DNA of 64,000 nucleotides from Phycisphaeraceae bacterium. Its GTDB lineage: Bacteria > Planctomycetota > Phycisphaerae > Phycisphaerales > UBA1924. Shown here in pieces: positions 25,927 to 36,842 of this stretch. The stretch lies in contig JAHBXF010000001.1 of assembly GCA_019636615.1 (NCBI GenBank), positions 248,001 to 312,000 of the forward strand. The letters are read 5' to 3'. The position numbers and the translations under genes are program-made. The notes under the pieces were generated by a model. The model ran no database searches. It had not been told where the DNA came from and saw only the letters and a list, made by a program, of their open reading frames with translations. Every line of letters begins with the position of its first letter. Positions within the stretch are counted from its first letter, which is position 1.

Positions 25927-26904
25927 ATGTCGGCACCGCTCGAACCAGGCCGCGTCTGCGTGGTCGGGTCCCTCAACATGGACCTGGTGGTACGCACGGC
26001 CAAACTCCCCCGGCCCGGCGAAACCGTTCTCGGCGGCTCGTACCGAACCTACCCCGGCGGCAAGGGCGCCAACCAGGCCGTCGCCGCGGCCCGCCTGGGC
26101 GCCCGGGTCGCCATCATCGGCTGCATCGGCGACGACCCGCACGGCCACAAAGTCCGCGCGGCCCTGGTCGAAGAAAACATCGATCTCACCCACCTCATCA
26201 CCCGCGAGGGCGAGGCCACCGGCCTGGGGCTGATCGCCGTCGCCGAGGGCGGCGGGAACATGATCGTCGTTGCGCCGGGGGCCAACGCCACGCTCAAACC
26301 CGCCGACCTCGAACCCGCGATGACCGCCATCACCGCGGCCGACACGCTGGTGCTGCAGATGGAAGTGCCCATCGCCACCAACGTCGCGGCGGCCGAGGCC
26401 GCGCGGCGCGCTGGGGTGGCCGTGCTGCTCAACGCCGCGCCGGCACGGGTGCTGCCCGTTGAACTGCTGCGCAATGTTGACGTGCTGATCGTCAACCGCG
26501 TGGAGGCCGCGATGCTCATGGGCATGCCCGAGGATGTAGACCCCGGCCGCCTGACGCTGCGCCTGCCCACGCTGGGTGTGCCGACGGTGCTGCTCACGCT
26601 CGGCGCGCAGGGCGGCATTCTCTCGCACAAGGGCCGCCCGCGGCGCGTGCCCACACCGCACGTCGCCGCCGTTGACACCGTCGGCGCCGGCGATGCTTTC
26701 TGCGGCGCGCTCGCCTCGCGCTGGAAGCGCGTGCACGAGGCCACCAAGGCGCGCCACCCGGACGAGTTCACGCTGGTCGAGCAGGCGACGCTGCTGGCTT
26801 CCGCGGCCGGCGCGCTGGCCACCACGCGCTCGGGCGCCATTGCTTCCCTGCCTCGCAGCGATGAAACCATCGCGCTGGCTTCGACGCTGAAGATCGGTTC
26901 ATGA
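25927..26904 (+). CDS. rbsK: ribokinase (PfkB family)
   Basis: 325 residues. It phosphorylates ribose to ribose-5-phosphate with ATP. VVGSLNMDLVV and YPGGKGANQAVAAARLG form the sugar-binding N-terminal part; DTVGAGDAFCGALA holds the catalytic Asp near the C-terminus. This is the ribokinase order, with a usual family length slightly over 300. No ribose transporter or pentose gene is adjacent, so it may act on salvaged ribose. Confidence 0.88.
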   Translation: MSAPLEPGRVCVVGSLNMDLVVRTAKLPRPGETVLGGSYRTYPGGKGANQAVAAARLGARVAIIGCIGDDPHGHKVRAALVEENIDLTHLITREGEATGLGLIAVAEGGGNMIVVAPGANATLKPADLEPAMTAITAADTLVLQMEVPIATNVAAAEAARRAGVAVLLNAAPARVLPVELLRNVDVLIVNRVEAAMLMGMPEDVDPGRLTLRLPTLGVPTVLLTLGAQGGILSHKGRPRRVPTPHVAAVDTVGAGDAFCGALASRWKRVHEATKARHPDEFTLVEQATLLASAAGALATTRSGAIASLPRSDETIALASTLKIGS

Positions 26905-27156
26905 ACGCGGGCCGCGGCGCACGCCGGTGCGGTTCGCCGCGTTCGCCTCTCGCACGAAGCGGTACCCGCCGCTGACCAGGCCCATCAACCCGAACCCGAG
27001 CAGCAGCCACGGCGCACTGCGCGGCCAGAGATACGTCTGCAGCGCCCAGCCCAGCAGCACCATGCCGGCCACGGCGAAGGCGAAGTTCATGGCGATGCCC
27101 CAGCCCTGCATCGACCGGATCGAATCCTTCTGCTGATCACGGTTCGCCGGGTTCAT
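26899..27156 (-). CDS. small AtpZ/AtpI-like membrane protein
   Basis: 85 residues with two hydrophobic helices (about 20-40 and 50-65) around WPRSAPWLLLGFGLMGLVSGGYRFVREANAANR, resembling the AtpZ/AtpI assembly or Mg2+-transport proteins of F-type ATPases. No ATP synthase gene is nearby. It starts 10 nt after the alaS stop, so it is probably in the alaS transcript. The family call is by look only. Confidence 0.6.
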   Translation of the reverse strand: MNPANRDQQKDSIRSMQGWGIAMNFAFAVAGMVLLGWALQTYLWPRSAPWLLLGFGLMGLVSGGYRFVREANAANRTGVRRGPRS

Positions 27157-27166
27157 GGGGCGTTGC

Positions 27167-30052
<2,886 letters not shown>

Positions 30053-31186
30053 AAGGACGTGAGGGTATGGTGCAACCCCTCCCCCGCGGCGGGCCCCAAT
30101 GGGGCACGCAACCCGCCTTGGGACAGGGCGTTGGGGCGGGGGATCGCGTGGCCGAGGCACGGCTGAGGCGGGACAGGGTGAAAGTTCACCAGACGCGCAG
30201 GTGCATCAGACCGAGTCGGGTCTGAGTGTAAACGTCGCGTGGGTGGTGGCTGTGCTGCCATGCAGACGCGATAAAGAGAAACGGCAGGCTTGGAGCGAGG
30301 TATCGCGGCGTGTGTCGCGTGTGCATCATGATGGGCGGGTCAAGGGGGCGTCGCTCGAACGTGGGCGCGACTCATGCTCGGAAGTCCTGCACATGAGGTG
30401 CTTGAGAGTCAGTGCCGCGCCCGAGTCTGGTCGCGGATTCGGATCAGAGGGGTGAGTGGGTGCGCCGGCGGCGGGTGGCGAGGCCCATCGTCCGCATCAC
30501 CACGAGTTCCCGACACCGGCGGGCGGCCCAATGCCGCGCCTTTCCCCCGCGCCATCACGCTTCAACCCGCTCCGGCGATGCCGCCGCGCGCCTTTGGTGC
30601 CCGGTCTTCTGCGGGCCTGGCTCGACGCACGCGGGGATTGAACCCTCCCACACTCCCCTGGCAAAGGGACTCGCCCCACCGTGCACGGCGACCGTGGCAA
30701 GTAGTTTGCCTCCCTGTGCCGCCTGCACGCCATAGTTCTGATAAAGTTGGTGATCTCCGGGCCGGAGTGGAGCCCCCCCGGGGGCCGATACGTATGGCTT
30801 CCAGCCCCTCACCGGGCCTTTTTGCTCCCCCGTGGCCCACGATGGCCCCTTCAAAGCCCCTTCAAGACCCCTTCAGCCGGACGAATCATCTTTTTTCGCC
30901 CCTTTTCTTGCCCGTTCTGCCCGCACCTGTTCCCCTTCGGGCCCCTACTACCTTACTCCATACCCGGGCGGGTGATCCCTGCGGCATTTTTCGCCGGGCC
31001 GCGCGGCACGACACGACCGGGCCCGGCACCGGTTGCCCGAACAGAACTCATCCAAGCGGCGTTCACTTCGACCAAGACACCACCAGCCACTTCACCGCCA
31101 ACCCCCCATCCACGAGCCCACCCCCGAGCCCGCGAAGCCGCCACCAGCCGCACCGCAAAGAACCAACACACAGCCCCCAAAGCACG
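30053..31186. other. 1.1-kb intergenic region between alaS and surface-protein gene
   Basis: Both flanking genes point outward. The region has a hairpin at 30208-30225 (CAGACC/GGTCTG), an ~11-bp unit repeated three times at about 30846-30877 (CCCCTTCAAAG type), and C-rich stretches. The plus strand is open from 30374 into the surface-protein gene, but that stretch has no protein-like pattern. No RNA gene is recognised. It may carry a long leader or distal promoters. Confidence 0.5.
30062..30067 (-). promoter_or_regulatory. leaderless-type -10 box (TACCCT) for alaS
   Basis: TACCCT lies 9 nt before the alaS ATG on the minus strand; no Shine-Dalgarno is seen. Confidence 0.4.
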
Positions 31187-32737
31187 ATGACGAACCACAC
31201 CCGCCAGCACGACATTGAGGCCCTCGAACCCCGCACCCTCCTGGCCGGCGACATGGCCCTGGTGTCGGTCGTGCCGACGCTCTCGTACAACGACAACCTG
31301 AGAACACGGGTGATCGAGGCCTCGGTCACGGTGCAGAACGTGGGCGACGAGATGGTGAGCCGCGGGGTGCAGATCTCGCTCTTTCTCTCGCGCAACGACA
31401 CCTTCGACATCAGCGATTACCGCATCTTCGATCGGGTCTTGAACAACCGTTTCAACCCGGGCGTGGCGATCACGTACAACTTCAAGGTGCCGATGCCCAC
31501 CGACTTCGCGGGGCTGCTGCAGCCCGGCAACGCCGCGCCGGATGATTACAAGATCATCGCGCGGGTGACGGCGCGCAACCCCGCGGAAGACACGAACGCG
31601 GCGAACAACACGCTGACCTCGCAGACGTTCGTGCCGGTTCGCTACGACTTTGGCGACATCGGCGAAGGGAAGAAGTGGCGGCAGTTGACGGCCTTCCTTG
31701 ACTTCGGCAACGCGGTGTCGTTCAAGATCAACGGGCCCGGGCGCGGAGAGATCACGCTCGAGAACGGGCGCACCGTGGTTCGCCTCACCGGCACCACCGA
31801 CAAGACAACGCTTCGGATGGACGTGCCGGCGTTCTTCAGCGGGGCCATCGGTGAACTGGTGGTCGACGGCGACCTCCGCGCCATCTACGCCCCGCGCGTC
31901 TCGGTCAACGGCGATATCACGATCAACGGCACGGTGCAGCGGATCCACCTGCAGGACGTGCGCAACTCGTCGTTCATCATCGGGGCGACGGGCGCACCGA
32001 TGCAACTCATCCTTCGCAGCGCCACCAACGTGAGCCTCGACTCCCTCACGCCCATCAGGAACCTCACCGCGGGGAGTTGGGTGACCACCGACCAGGCGTC
32101 GGACGTCATCCTCGCGCCCTCGATCAACACCCTGCGCATCGCCGGCGCCAGCAACGTGGAACTGAGCCTCAGCGGCGGCCTGCCCGGCCGCCCCGCGCTG
32201 GGCAGCGCGCAGATCGGCGGCTCGCTCACCGGCCGATGGAACATCAACGGCGATGTCCGCCTCATCCGGGCGCAGTCGATCAGCAACTTCCGCGTAAACG
32301 TCGTGGGCGAACTCAACAGCCTCATCTCGCGCGGCAACTTCTCGGGCACCCTTGCCGCCCAGACCCTCAACTCTTTCTTCGCCCGCGGCAGCGTGAACAA
32401 CACCACCGTGCTGGTGGGGGCCAACCTGGGGGCCGACGTGGCCCTGGGCGGCGCGGGCCCGGCCGCGGACAGTTTCGCGCCGGGGGAAATCCGGCGCATC
32501 AGCATCGGCGGTGGCATGGAGAACACCATCTTCGCCGTGTCGCTCGACCCCGTCGACGGGGGCATCTTCAACGGCAACGACCGCTTTCTCGATTCCAGCA
32601 GCCGCATCCGCTCGATCAGCGTGAAGGGGCAGGTGGGCTCGTCCTCCTTCGCCGCGCCGGTCCTGCCCGTTCGCGCGGTGATCAACGGCAAGAGCATCGT
32701 GACGGCGGGCGATATCCGATTCACCGACACGCTGTGA
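31187..32737 (+). CDS. surface protein with LEPR-type N-terminus
   Basis: 516 residues. The N-terminus HDIEALEPRTLLAGD carries the LEPR-XLL motif that marks many large planctomycete surface or secreted proteins; its sorting role is unknown. A CARDB-like Ig domain follows (about 25-150: VTVQNVGDEMVSRGVQISLFLS), then repeated short strands (GDLRAIYAPRVSVNGDITINGTVQRIHL) suggesting a right-handed beta-helix to the end. ATG 31187 starts just before the motif; no strong Shine-Dalgarno is visible. The next gene begins 25 nt downstream. Confidence 0.7.
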   Translation: MTNHTRQHDIEALEPRTLLAGDMALVSVVPTLSYNDNLRTRVIEASVTVQNVGDEMVSRGVQISLFLSRNDTFDISDYRIFDRVLNNRFNPGVAITYNFKVPMPTDFAGLLQPGNAAPDDYKIIARVTARNPAEDTNAANNTLTSQTFVPVRYDFGDIGEGKKWRQLTAFLDFGNAVSFKINGPGRGEITLENGRTVVRLTGTTDKTTLRMDVPAFFSGAIGELVVDGDLRAIYAPRVSVNGDITINGTVQRIHLQDVRNSSFIIGATGAPMQLILRSATNVSLDSLTPIRNLTAGSWVTTDQASDVILAPSINTLRIAGASNVELSLSGGLPGRPALGSAQIGGSLTGRWNINGDVRLIRAQSISNFRVNVVGELNSLISRGNFSGTLAAQTLNSFFARGSVNNTTVLVGANLGADVALGGAGPAADSFAPGEIRRISIGGGMENTIFAVSLDPVDGGIFNGNDRFLDSSSRIRSISVKGQVGSSSFAAPVLPVRAVINGKSIVTAGDIRFTDTL

Positions 32738-32762
32738 AGCGCGGGCGGCCAACGATCCTGCC

Positions 32763-34271
32763 GTGAACCAGAAAACCGCGATAGTGGCGCTGGCCGTGAC
32801 GCTTGTGCTGGCGTGCGTGACGTGGATCGCGCTGCGCGTGCCGCCGGTGCCGCGCGCGCCCGAAGCGCCGGCGCGCTCCTGGCTCGCCGATATCCCGCGA
32901 GTCACGTGGACCTCGGCGCGGATCGAATGGGGCGAAGAGCCCGCCGCGGCCGGGCGGGCCGACCTCTTCCGAGTCGAAGCCCTCGACCTGTGGCTCATGC
33001 GCACCACGCCGGGCGGGCCGGCGTGGCCCATCGAGCCCGCGCGGGTGCGTGGGCTGCTGCGCATCATCACCGACGCGGACGCCTCGCCCGCCCCCGACGG
33101 CCAGGTGTCAACGCTGCTGTGCACGCTCACGCTCGGCGCGGCGGACGGCGTGCAGCGCAGCATCGAAGTGCGCCGGCCGGTGGTGGGCGGCGGCGCGGTG
33201 GTGCGCATCCGCGATGGCGATGGCGAAGTCTCGCGCATGGCTACCGGCGACCTTGTGAGCGCGGTGCGCGCCGAGTCGGTGGCGTCGTGGCGCGTGGCGC
33301 ACGCCTTCCCCGATGCGCCGGCGCAGGCCACGGGCCTGACACTGAACAAAGACGCCAAGACCCTGGCCATGAGCCGCGCCGACAGGCGATGGCACATCAC
33401 CCACCCGTTCGGCGAACAGGCCGAGACCGACGCGGCCGGGGCGCTCCTGGCGCGCTGCGGGCGGCTGAGCGCGGCCCGCATGCTCGACACGCCGATCGAA
33501 GAGCACGCGGGGTGGATCAACGCGCCGCGCGCAGCGCTGGTGCTGCGGCGCGACGTGCGCGTGGCAACGGTTGACGGCGAGATCGAGCGTTTCACGCTCT
33601 CGCAGGAACTGCTCGTGGGCCCCGCGGCGGCCGAGCCCGAGCGCGTGCTCGCGGTCTCTCGCGCCACGCTCGCGCCGGTCGGCGGCGGCGCCGGTTCGCT
33701 GGTATGGGGGCCCCTGCTGCTCACGCTCAGGGCCGAGGACTTCGACGCGCTGGGGGTCGATGCGCTGCCCTACGCACGGGCCACGGGGCTGGCGCTCTCG
33801 GCGGCGGACGCGGGAGAAGTTCATCTGCGCCGGCCCGCGCTGGGTGAGACGCCCGCGGGCGTCCCAAGGCCGCCGTCCCCGGGCGACCTGAGCCCGCCCG
33901 GGGGTGCGCCGGCGTCGCAGGGCGCGCTGGTGCGCACCATCGGCGGCTGGCAGCGGCACAGCATCATGCACGCGGGAACACCGCTGGATTCCCGCGGCGC
34001 GGCAGAGGCCGGCGCGCTGCTGACGCTGCTGTGCGACACCCCCGCCGATCGGCTGTGGCTGGGTGCGCCCGAAGGGGCGACGCTGGTGTGCGCTCTCGCG
34101 GTGCGCAGCGTGGGAGGGCAGTCGGCCGCGCACGCGCAGGTGCTGCGACTCGACGACCCGGGCGGGGTGATGATCGGCGTTCGCGCCGGGGCGGTGACGA
34201 GGCTCTTCGGCGGCGAGCCCGCACGCCGCGCGCTGGCGTTCATCGCCGAGTTGCTGCCCGAAGAAGGATGA
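32763..34271 (+). CDS. membrane-anchored DUF4340-like protein
   Basis: 502 residues. One N-terminal helix (IVALAVTLVLACVTWIAL) is followed by a long extracytoplasmic part. Sections such as RRWHITHPFGEQAETDAAG resemble DUF4340 repeats, which occur in proteins beside ABC/Gld-type gliding export genes. Here the neighbour is a surface protein and no ABC gene is present. The family call is tentative. Co-transcription with the LEPR gene is likely from the 25-nt gap. Confidence 0.45.
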   Translation: MNQKTAIVALAVTLVLACVTWIALRVPPVPRAPEAPARSWLADIPRVTWTSARIEWGEEPAAAGRADLFRVEALDLWLMRTTPGGPAWPIEPARVRGLLRIITDADASPAPDGQVSTLLCTLTLGAADGVQRSIEVRRPVVGGGAVVRIRDGDGEVSRMATGDLVSAVRAESVASWRVAHAFPDAPAQATGLTLNKDAKTLAMSRADRRWHITHPFGEQAETDAAGALLARCGRLSAARMLDTPIEEHAGWINAPRAALVLRRDVRVATVDGEIERFTLSQELLVGPAAAEPERVLAVSRATLAPVGGGAGSLVWGPLLLTLRAEDFDALGVDALPYARATGLALSAADAGEVHLRRPALGETPAGVPRPPSPGDLSPPGGAPASQGALVRTIGGWQRHSIMHAGTPLDSRGAAEAGALLTLLCDTPADRLWLGAPEGATLVCALAVRSVGGQSAAHAQVLRLDDPGGVMIGVRAGAVTRLFGGEPARRALAFIAELLPEEG

Positions 34272-34278
34272 CGCGTGG

Positions 34279-35616
34279 TCAGATGCCCGCGGCGATGTCG
34301 GTGCGGAAGGTCTTGCCCGAATAGACGATGCGCTCGCAGGCTTCGTAGGCTCGCGCCCGCGCGGCCTGCATGGTTTCGCCCAGCGCGGTGACCGAGAGCA
34401 CGCGCCCGCCGGCGGTGACAATGTCGCCCTGCGCGTTGCGGCGCGTGCCCGAGTGAAAGACGAAGACATCGGGCAGTTCGGCGGCTTCGTCGATGCCGTG
34501 GATGACATCGCCGGTGCGCGGCTTTTCGGGGTAGCCCTCGCTGGCGAGCACCACGCAGCACGCGGGGCGTTCGTCCCAGCGCACGTCGATCTCGTGCAGG
34601 CGGCCGTCGCAGGCGGCCAGCAGGAGTTCGAGCAGGTCGCTGCGGAGTCGCGCCATGAGGGGCTGGCACTCGGGGTCGCCGAAGCGGGTGTTGTACTCGA
34701 GCACCTTGGGGCCCGAGTGCGTGAGCATGATGCCGGTGTAGAGAACGCCGCGGAACTCGATGCCGTCGCGCCGCAGGGCATCGACGGTGGGCACGATGAT
34801 GTCGCGCTCGATGCGTGCCATGGTGTCGGGGGCGATGGTGCTGGTGGGACAGAAGACACCCATGCCGCCGGTGTTGGGGCCTTGGTCGCCGTCGCGCAGG
34901 CGTTTGTGGTCCTGGCACGGGGGCAGGATGAGGATATTCGCGCCGTCGACCAGCGCGAGCACGGAGGCTTCGACGCCTTCGAGTCGTTCTTCGATGACGA
35001 CCTTTTTGCCCGCGTCGCCGAACTCCATTTTGACCATCATGCGGTCGATGGCGTTGAGCGCTTCATCGAGGCTCTGGGGAACGATCACGCCCTTGCCCTT
35101 GGCGAGCCCGGCGGCCTTAATCACCGGTGGGTGTTCACGCGTGCTTAGGTAGGCGCAGGCAGACTCGGCGTCGGTGAAGACTCGAGAATCGGCGGTGGGG
35201 ATGGAGCCCGCGCGCATGACGTGCTTGGCCCACGCTTTGTCAGCCTCAAGCAGCGCGGCCTGCGCGGTGGGGCCGAAGACTTTGGTGGTTGGCGAGGCGA
35301 GTTTGTCGGCGTAGCCCTCGGCCAGCGGGTCTTCGGGGCCGATGACGACCAGCCCCACGGCGTGCTTGTCGATGAACTGGCGCAGGCGGTAGATCTCGCG
35401 GATGTTCACGGGCACATCAACGGGCTTGCAGAGCGCGGCCAGGCCGGGGTTCTCCGGGTGCGTGGTGTAGAGGGTGCCCACGCGCGGGGACTGCGACAGT
35501 CGCAGCGCCAGCGCGTGCTCGCGGCCGCCGCCGCCGATGAGCAGGACGTTGGTGGTGCGGGCCCGTGGGGGTGTGTGCGACGGCGCGGCGCGGGCTGGAT
35601 CGTTGGTCTCGGGCAT
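34279..35616 (-). CDS. purD: phosphoribosylamine--glycine ligase
   Basis: 445 residues. Second step of purine synthesis: joins glycine to phosphoribosylamine with ATP. NVLLIGGGGREHALALRL at residues 24-41, then VIGPEDPLAEG; the ATP-grasp part has PPVIKAAGLAKGKGV and VVIEERLEGVEAS; QGPNTGGMG, GVLYTGIML and VLEYNTRFGDPE hold metal and substrate residues. ATG 35616 is chosen because TACCCT lies 8 nt upstream; the protein-like region begins soon after it. The first ~20 residues are extra. It lies 47 nt downstream of holA. Confidence 0.95.
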   Translation of the reverse strand: MPETNDPARAAPSHTPPRARTTNVLLIGGGGREHALALRLSQSPRVGTLYTTHPENPGLAALCKPVDVPVNIREIYRLRQFIDKHAVGLVVIGPEDPLAEGYADKLASPTTKVFGPTAQAALLEADKAWAKHVMRAGSIPTADSRVFTDAESACAYLSTREHPPVIKAAGLAKGKGVIVPQSLDEALNAIDRMMVKMEFGDAGKKVVIEERLEGVEASVLALVDGANILILPPCQDHKRLRDGDQGPNTGGMGVFCPTSTIAPDTMARIERDIIVPTVDALRRDGIEFRGVLYTGIMLTHSGPKVLEYNTRFGDPECQPLMARLRSDLLELLLAACDGRLHEIDVRWDERPACCVVLASEGYPEKPRTGDVIHGIDEAAELPDVFVFHSGTRRNAQGDIVTAGGRVLSVTALGETMQAARARAYEACERIVYSGKTFRTDIAAGI

Positions 35617-35624
35617 GGGCCCTG

Positions 35625-35630
35625 AGGGTA
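35625..35630 (-). promoter_or_regulatory. leaderless-type -10 box (TACCCT) for purD
   Basis: TACCCT lies 8 nt before the purD ATG on the minus strand. Confidence 0.4.
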
Positions 35631-35663
35631 TGGGGCCCCCCGGGGCGGGCGCGGGGTGCGGTG

Positions 35664-36710
35664 TCAGTCTCTGCGCCAGCGGGGCAGGCGGAGGACGGAG
35701 ATTTCGGCGGCACGCTCGGCGTTGCCAAGGCCTGATTTGCTGCGGCGGTCGGCGTCGACGCAGGCGCGGAAGACGGCCAGCGCGCGGGCGGGGTCGGTGG
35801 TGCGGGCGGCGCCCAGGATGGCGTCTCGCGAATCGCCCCAGAGGCGCAGGGCCTTGGCGATGTGGAACTCGTTGGCGCCGGCCTTGGCCGCGCGGCACGC
35901 GGCGTGTATTTTGCGTGAGAGGTCGGTGAGCGCGTAGAGGACCAGTTGCGGGGGCGTGCGGGAGACATCAAAGATGTATCGCAACTCGCGGAGGCGGTCG
36001 GTGGGTTTGCCGGCGACGAGGCGGCTCTGGATCGCCCAGATTTCTTCGTCGCGCGAGAGGCCGACGAACTCGCGGACGAGGTCCGGGGTGATGGCCTTGC
36101 TCTCGCCGGCGGCGGCGGCGAGTTTGCCCATTTCGCTGTCGAGGCGGGCGAGGTCGGGGCCGACGCGTTCGAGGAGGATGGTGGCGGCGGCGCGGTCGAG
36201 TGAGACGGCGTGGCGTGCCGCGCCGTCGGTGGTGATCCAGGCGAAGGCCTCCTGGTCGGTCGGGGGCTCGCAGGAGAGGACAGCGCCGACGGCGCGGATG
36301 GCCTCGCCGAGTTTACCCTCGATGAAGGAGTTGGCGCGGAGGAGGAGCGTTGAACCGTCGGCGGGCGCGGCGGCGTAGCGTTCGAAGAGCGGGCGGGCGT
36401 CTTCTTTGACGAGTTGCTCGGCGTCGTTGACGATGACGAGTTTGTGGCCCGCGAGCAGTCCGAAACTGCGGCACTCGTCGAGGACGGGCGCGGGCTGTGC
36501 CGCGGCGCCGTCGAAGGAGAAGACATCAACATCGCCGTGCCTGGCGGCCAGGGCCTCGCGCAGGCGGCGTGTGGCGTCTTGCTGCAGGAAGATATCGTCG
36601 CCGATGAGCAGGACGATGCGCCAGTCGGCCGAGAGGGGCGAGCGCGCGGAGATTTTTTTGTCTGCCGGCGCGGATCGGGTTGGTTTGGCGCTCGCGGCCT
36701 TCTTTGCCAT
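35664..36710 (-). CDS. holA: DNA polymerase III delta subunit
   Basis: 348 residues. This clamp-loader subunit opens the beta ring. The layout fits HolA: VLLIGDDIFLQQDATRRLREAL at the start (degenerate AAA+ fold), DVFSFDGAA, LVIVNDAEQLV, FAWI, a helical middle with FVGLSRDEEIWAIQSRLV and a C-terminal helical collar (LVLYALTDLSRKIHAACRA). A Lys/Ala-rich N-terminal tail of ~30 residues is extra. ATG 36710 has TACGCT 8 nt upstream and no Shine-Dalgarno. Divergent from the FHA kinase. Confidence 0.85.
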   Translation of the reverse strand: MAKKAASAKPTRSAPADKKISARSPLSADWRIVLLIGDDIFLQQDATRRLREALAARHGDVDVFSFDGAAAQPAPVLDECRSFGLLAGHKLVIVNDAEQLVKEDARPLFERYAAAPADGSTLLLRANSFIEGKLGEAIRAVGAVLSCEPPTDQEAFAWITTDGAARHAVSLDRAAATILLERVGPDLARLDSEMGKLAAAAGESKAITPDLVREFVGLSRDEEIWAIQSRLVAGKPTDRLRELRYIFDVSRTPPQLVLYALTDLSRKIHAACRAAKAGANEFHIAKALRLWGDSRDAILGAARTTDPARALAVFRACVDADRRSKSGLGNAERAAEISVLRLPRWRRD

Positions 36711-36718
36711 GCGGTGGG

Positions 36719-36724
36719 AGCGTA
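36719..36724 (-). promoter_or_regulatory. leaderless-type -10 box (TACGCT) for holA
   Basis: TACGCT lies 8 nt before the holA ATG on the minus strand. Confidence 0.4.
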
Positions 36725-36728
36725 GGTG

Positions 36729-36804
36729 GAGCTGGGGCGGGCGGGGCGGATGGGGTGCTGGGGCTCGCTGGGGCTCGCTGGGGGTGCTGGGGGTGCTGGG
36801 GGTG
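36729..36804 (+). repeat. G-rich tract, possible G-quadruplex
   Basis: About ten runs of 3-5 G with short spacers, built from CTGGGG-type repeats, lie between the divergent holA and FHA-kinase starts. The same C-rich/G-rich simple repeat appears at 2200-2270. Confidence 0.5.
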
Positions 36805-36829
36805 GCGTGCCGGCGCGGCCGGGCCGCCG

Positions 36830-36835
36830 TATGCT
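36830..36835 (+). promoter_or_regulatory. leaderless-type -10 box (TATGCT) for FHA kinase
   Basis: TATGCT lies 7 nt before ATG 36843; no Shine-Dalgarno. Confidence 0.45.
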
Positions 36836-36842
36836 CTCTGGC

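Noticed and set aside
30374..31186. N-terminal extension of the LEPR surface protein
   Set aside because: Open by composition only; the LEPR motif is expected close to the N-terminus, and ATG 31187 gives that.
30953..33724. Minus-strand open frame of over 900 codons
   Set aside because: Overlaps two plus-strand genes with recognisable features and has no domain pattern itself.
35617..35898. 94-codon N-terminal extension of purD
   Set aside because: Arg/Pro-rich, overlaps holA on the same strand in another frame and is unlike the family.
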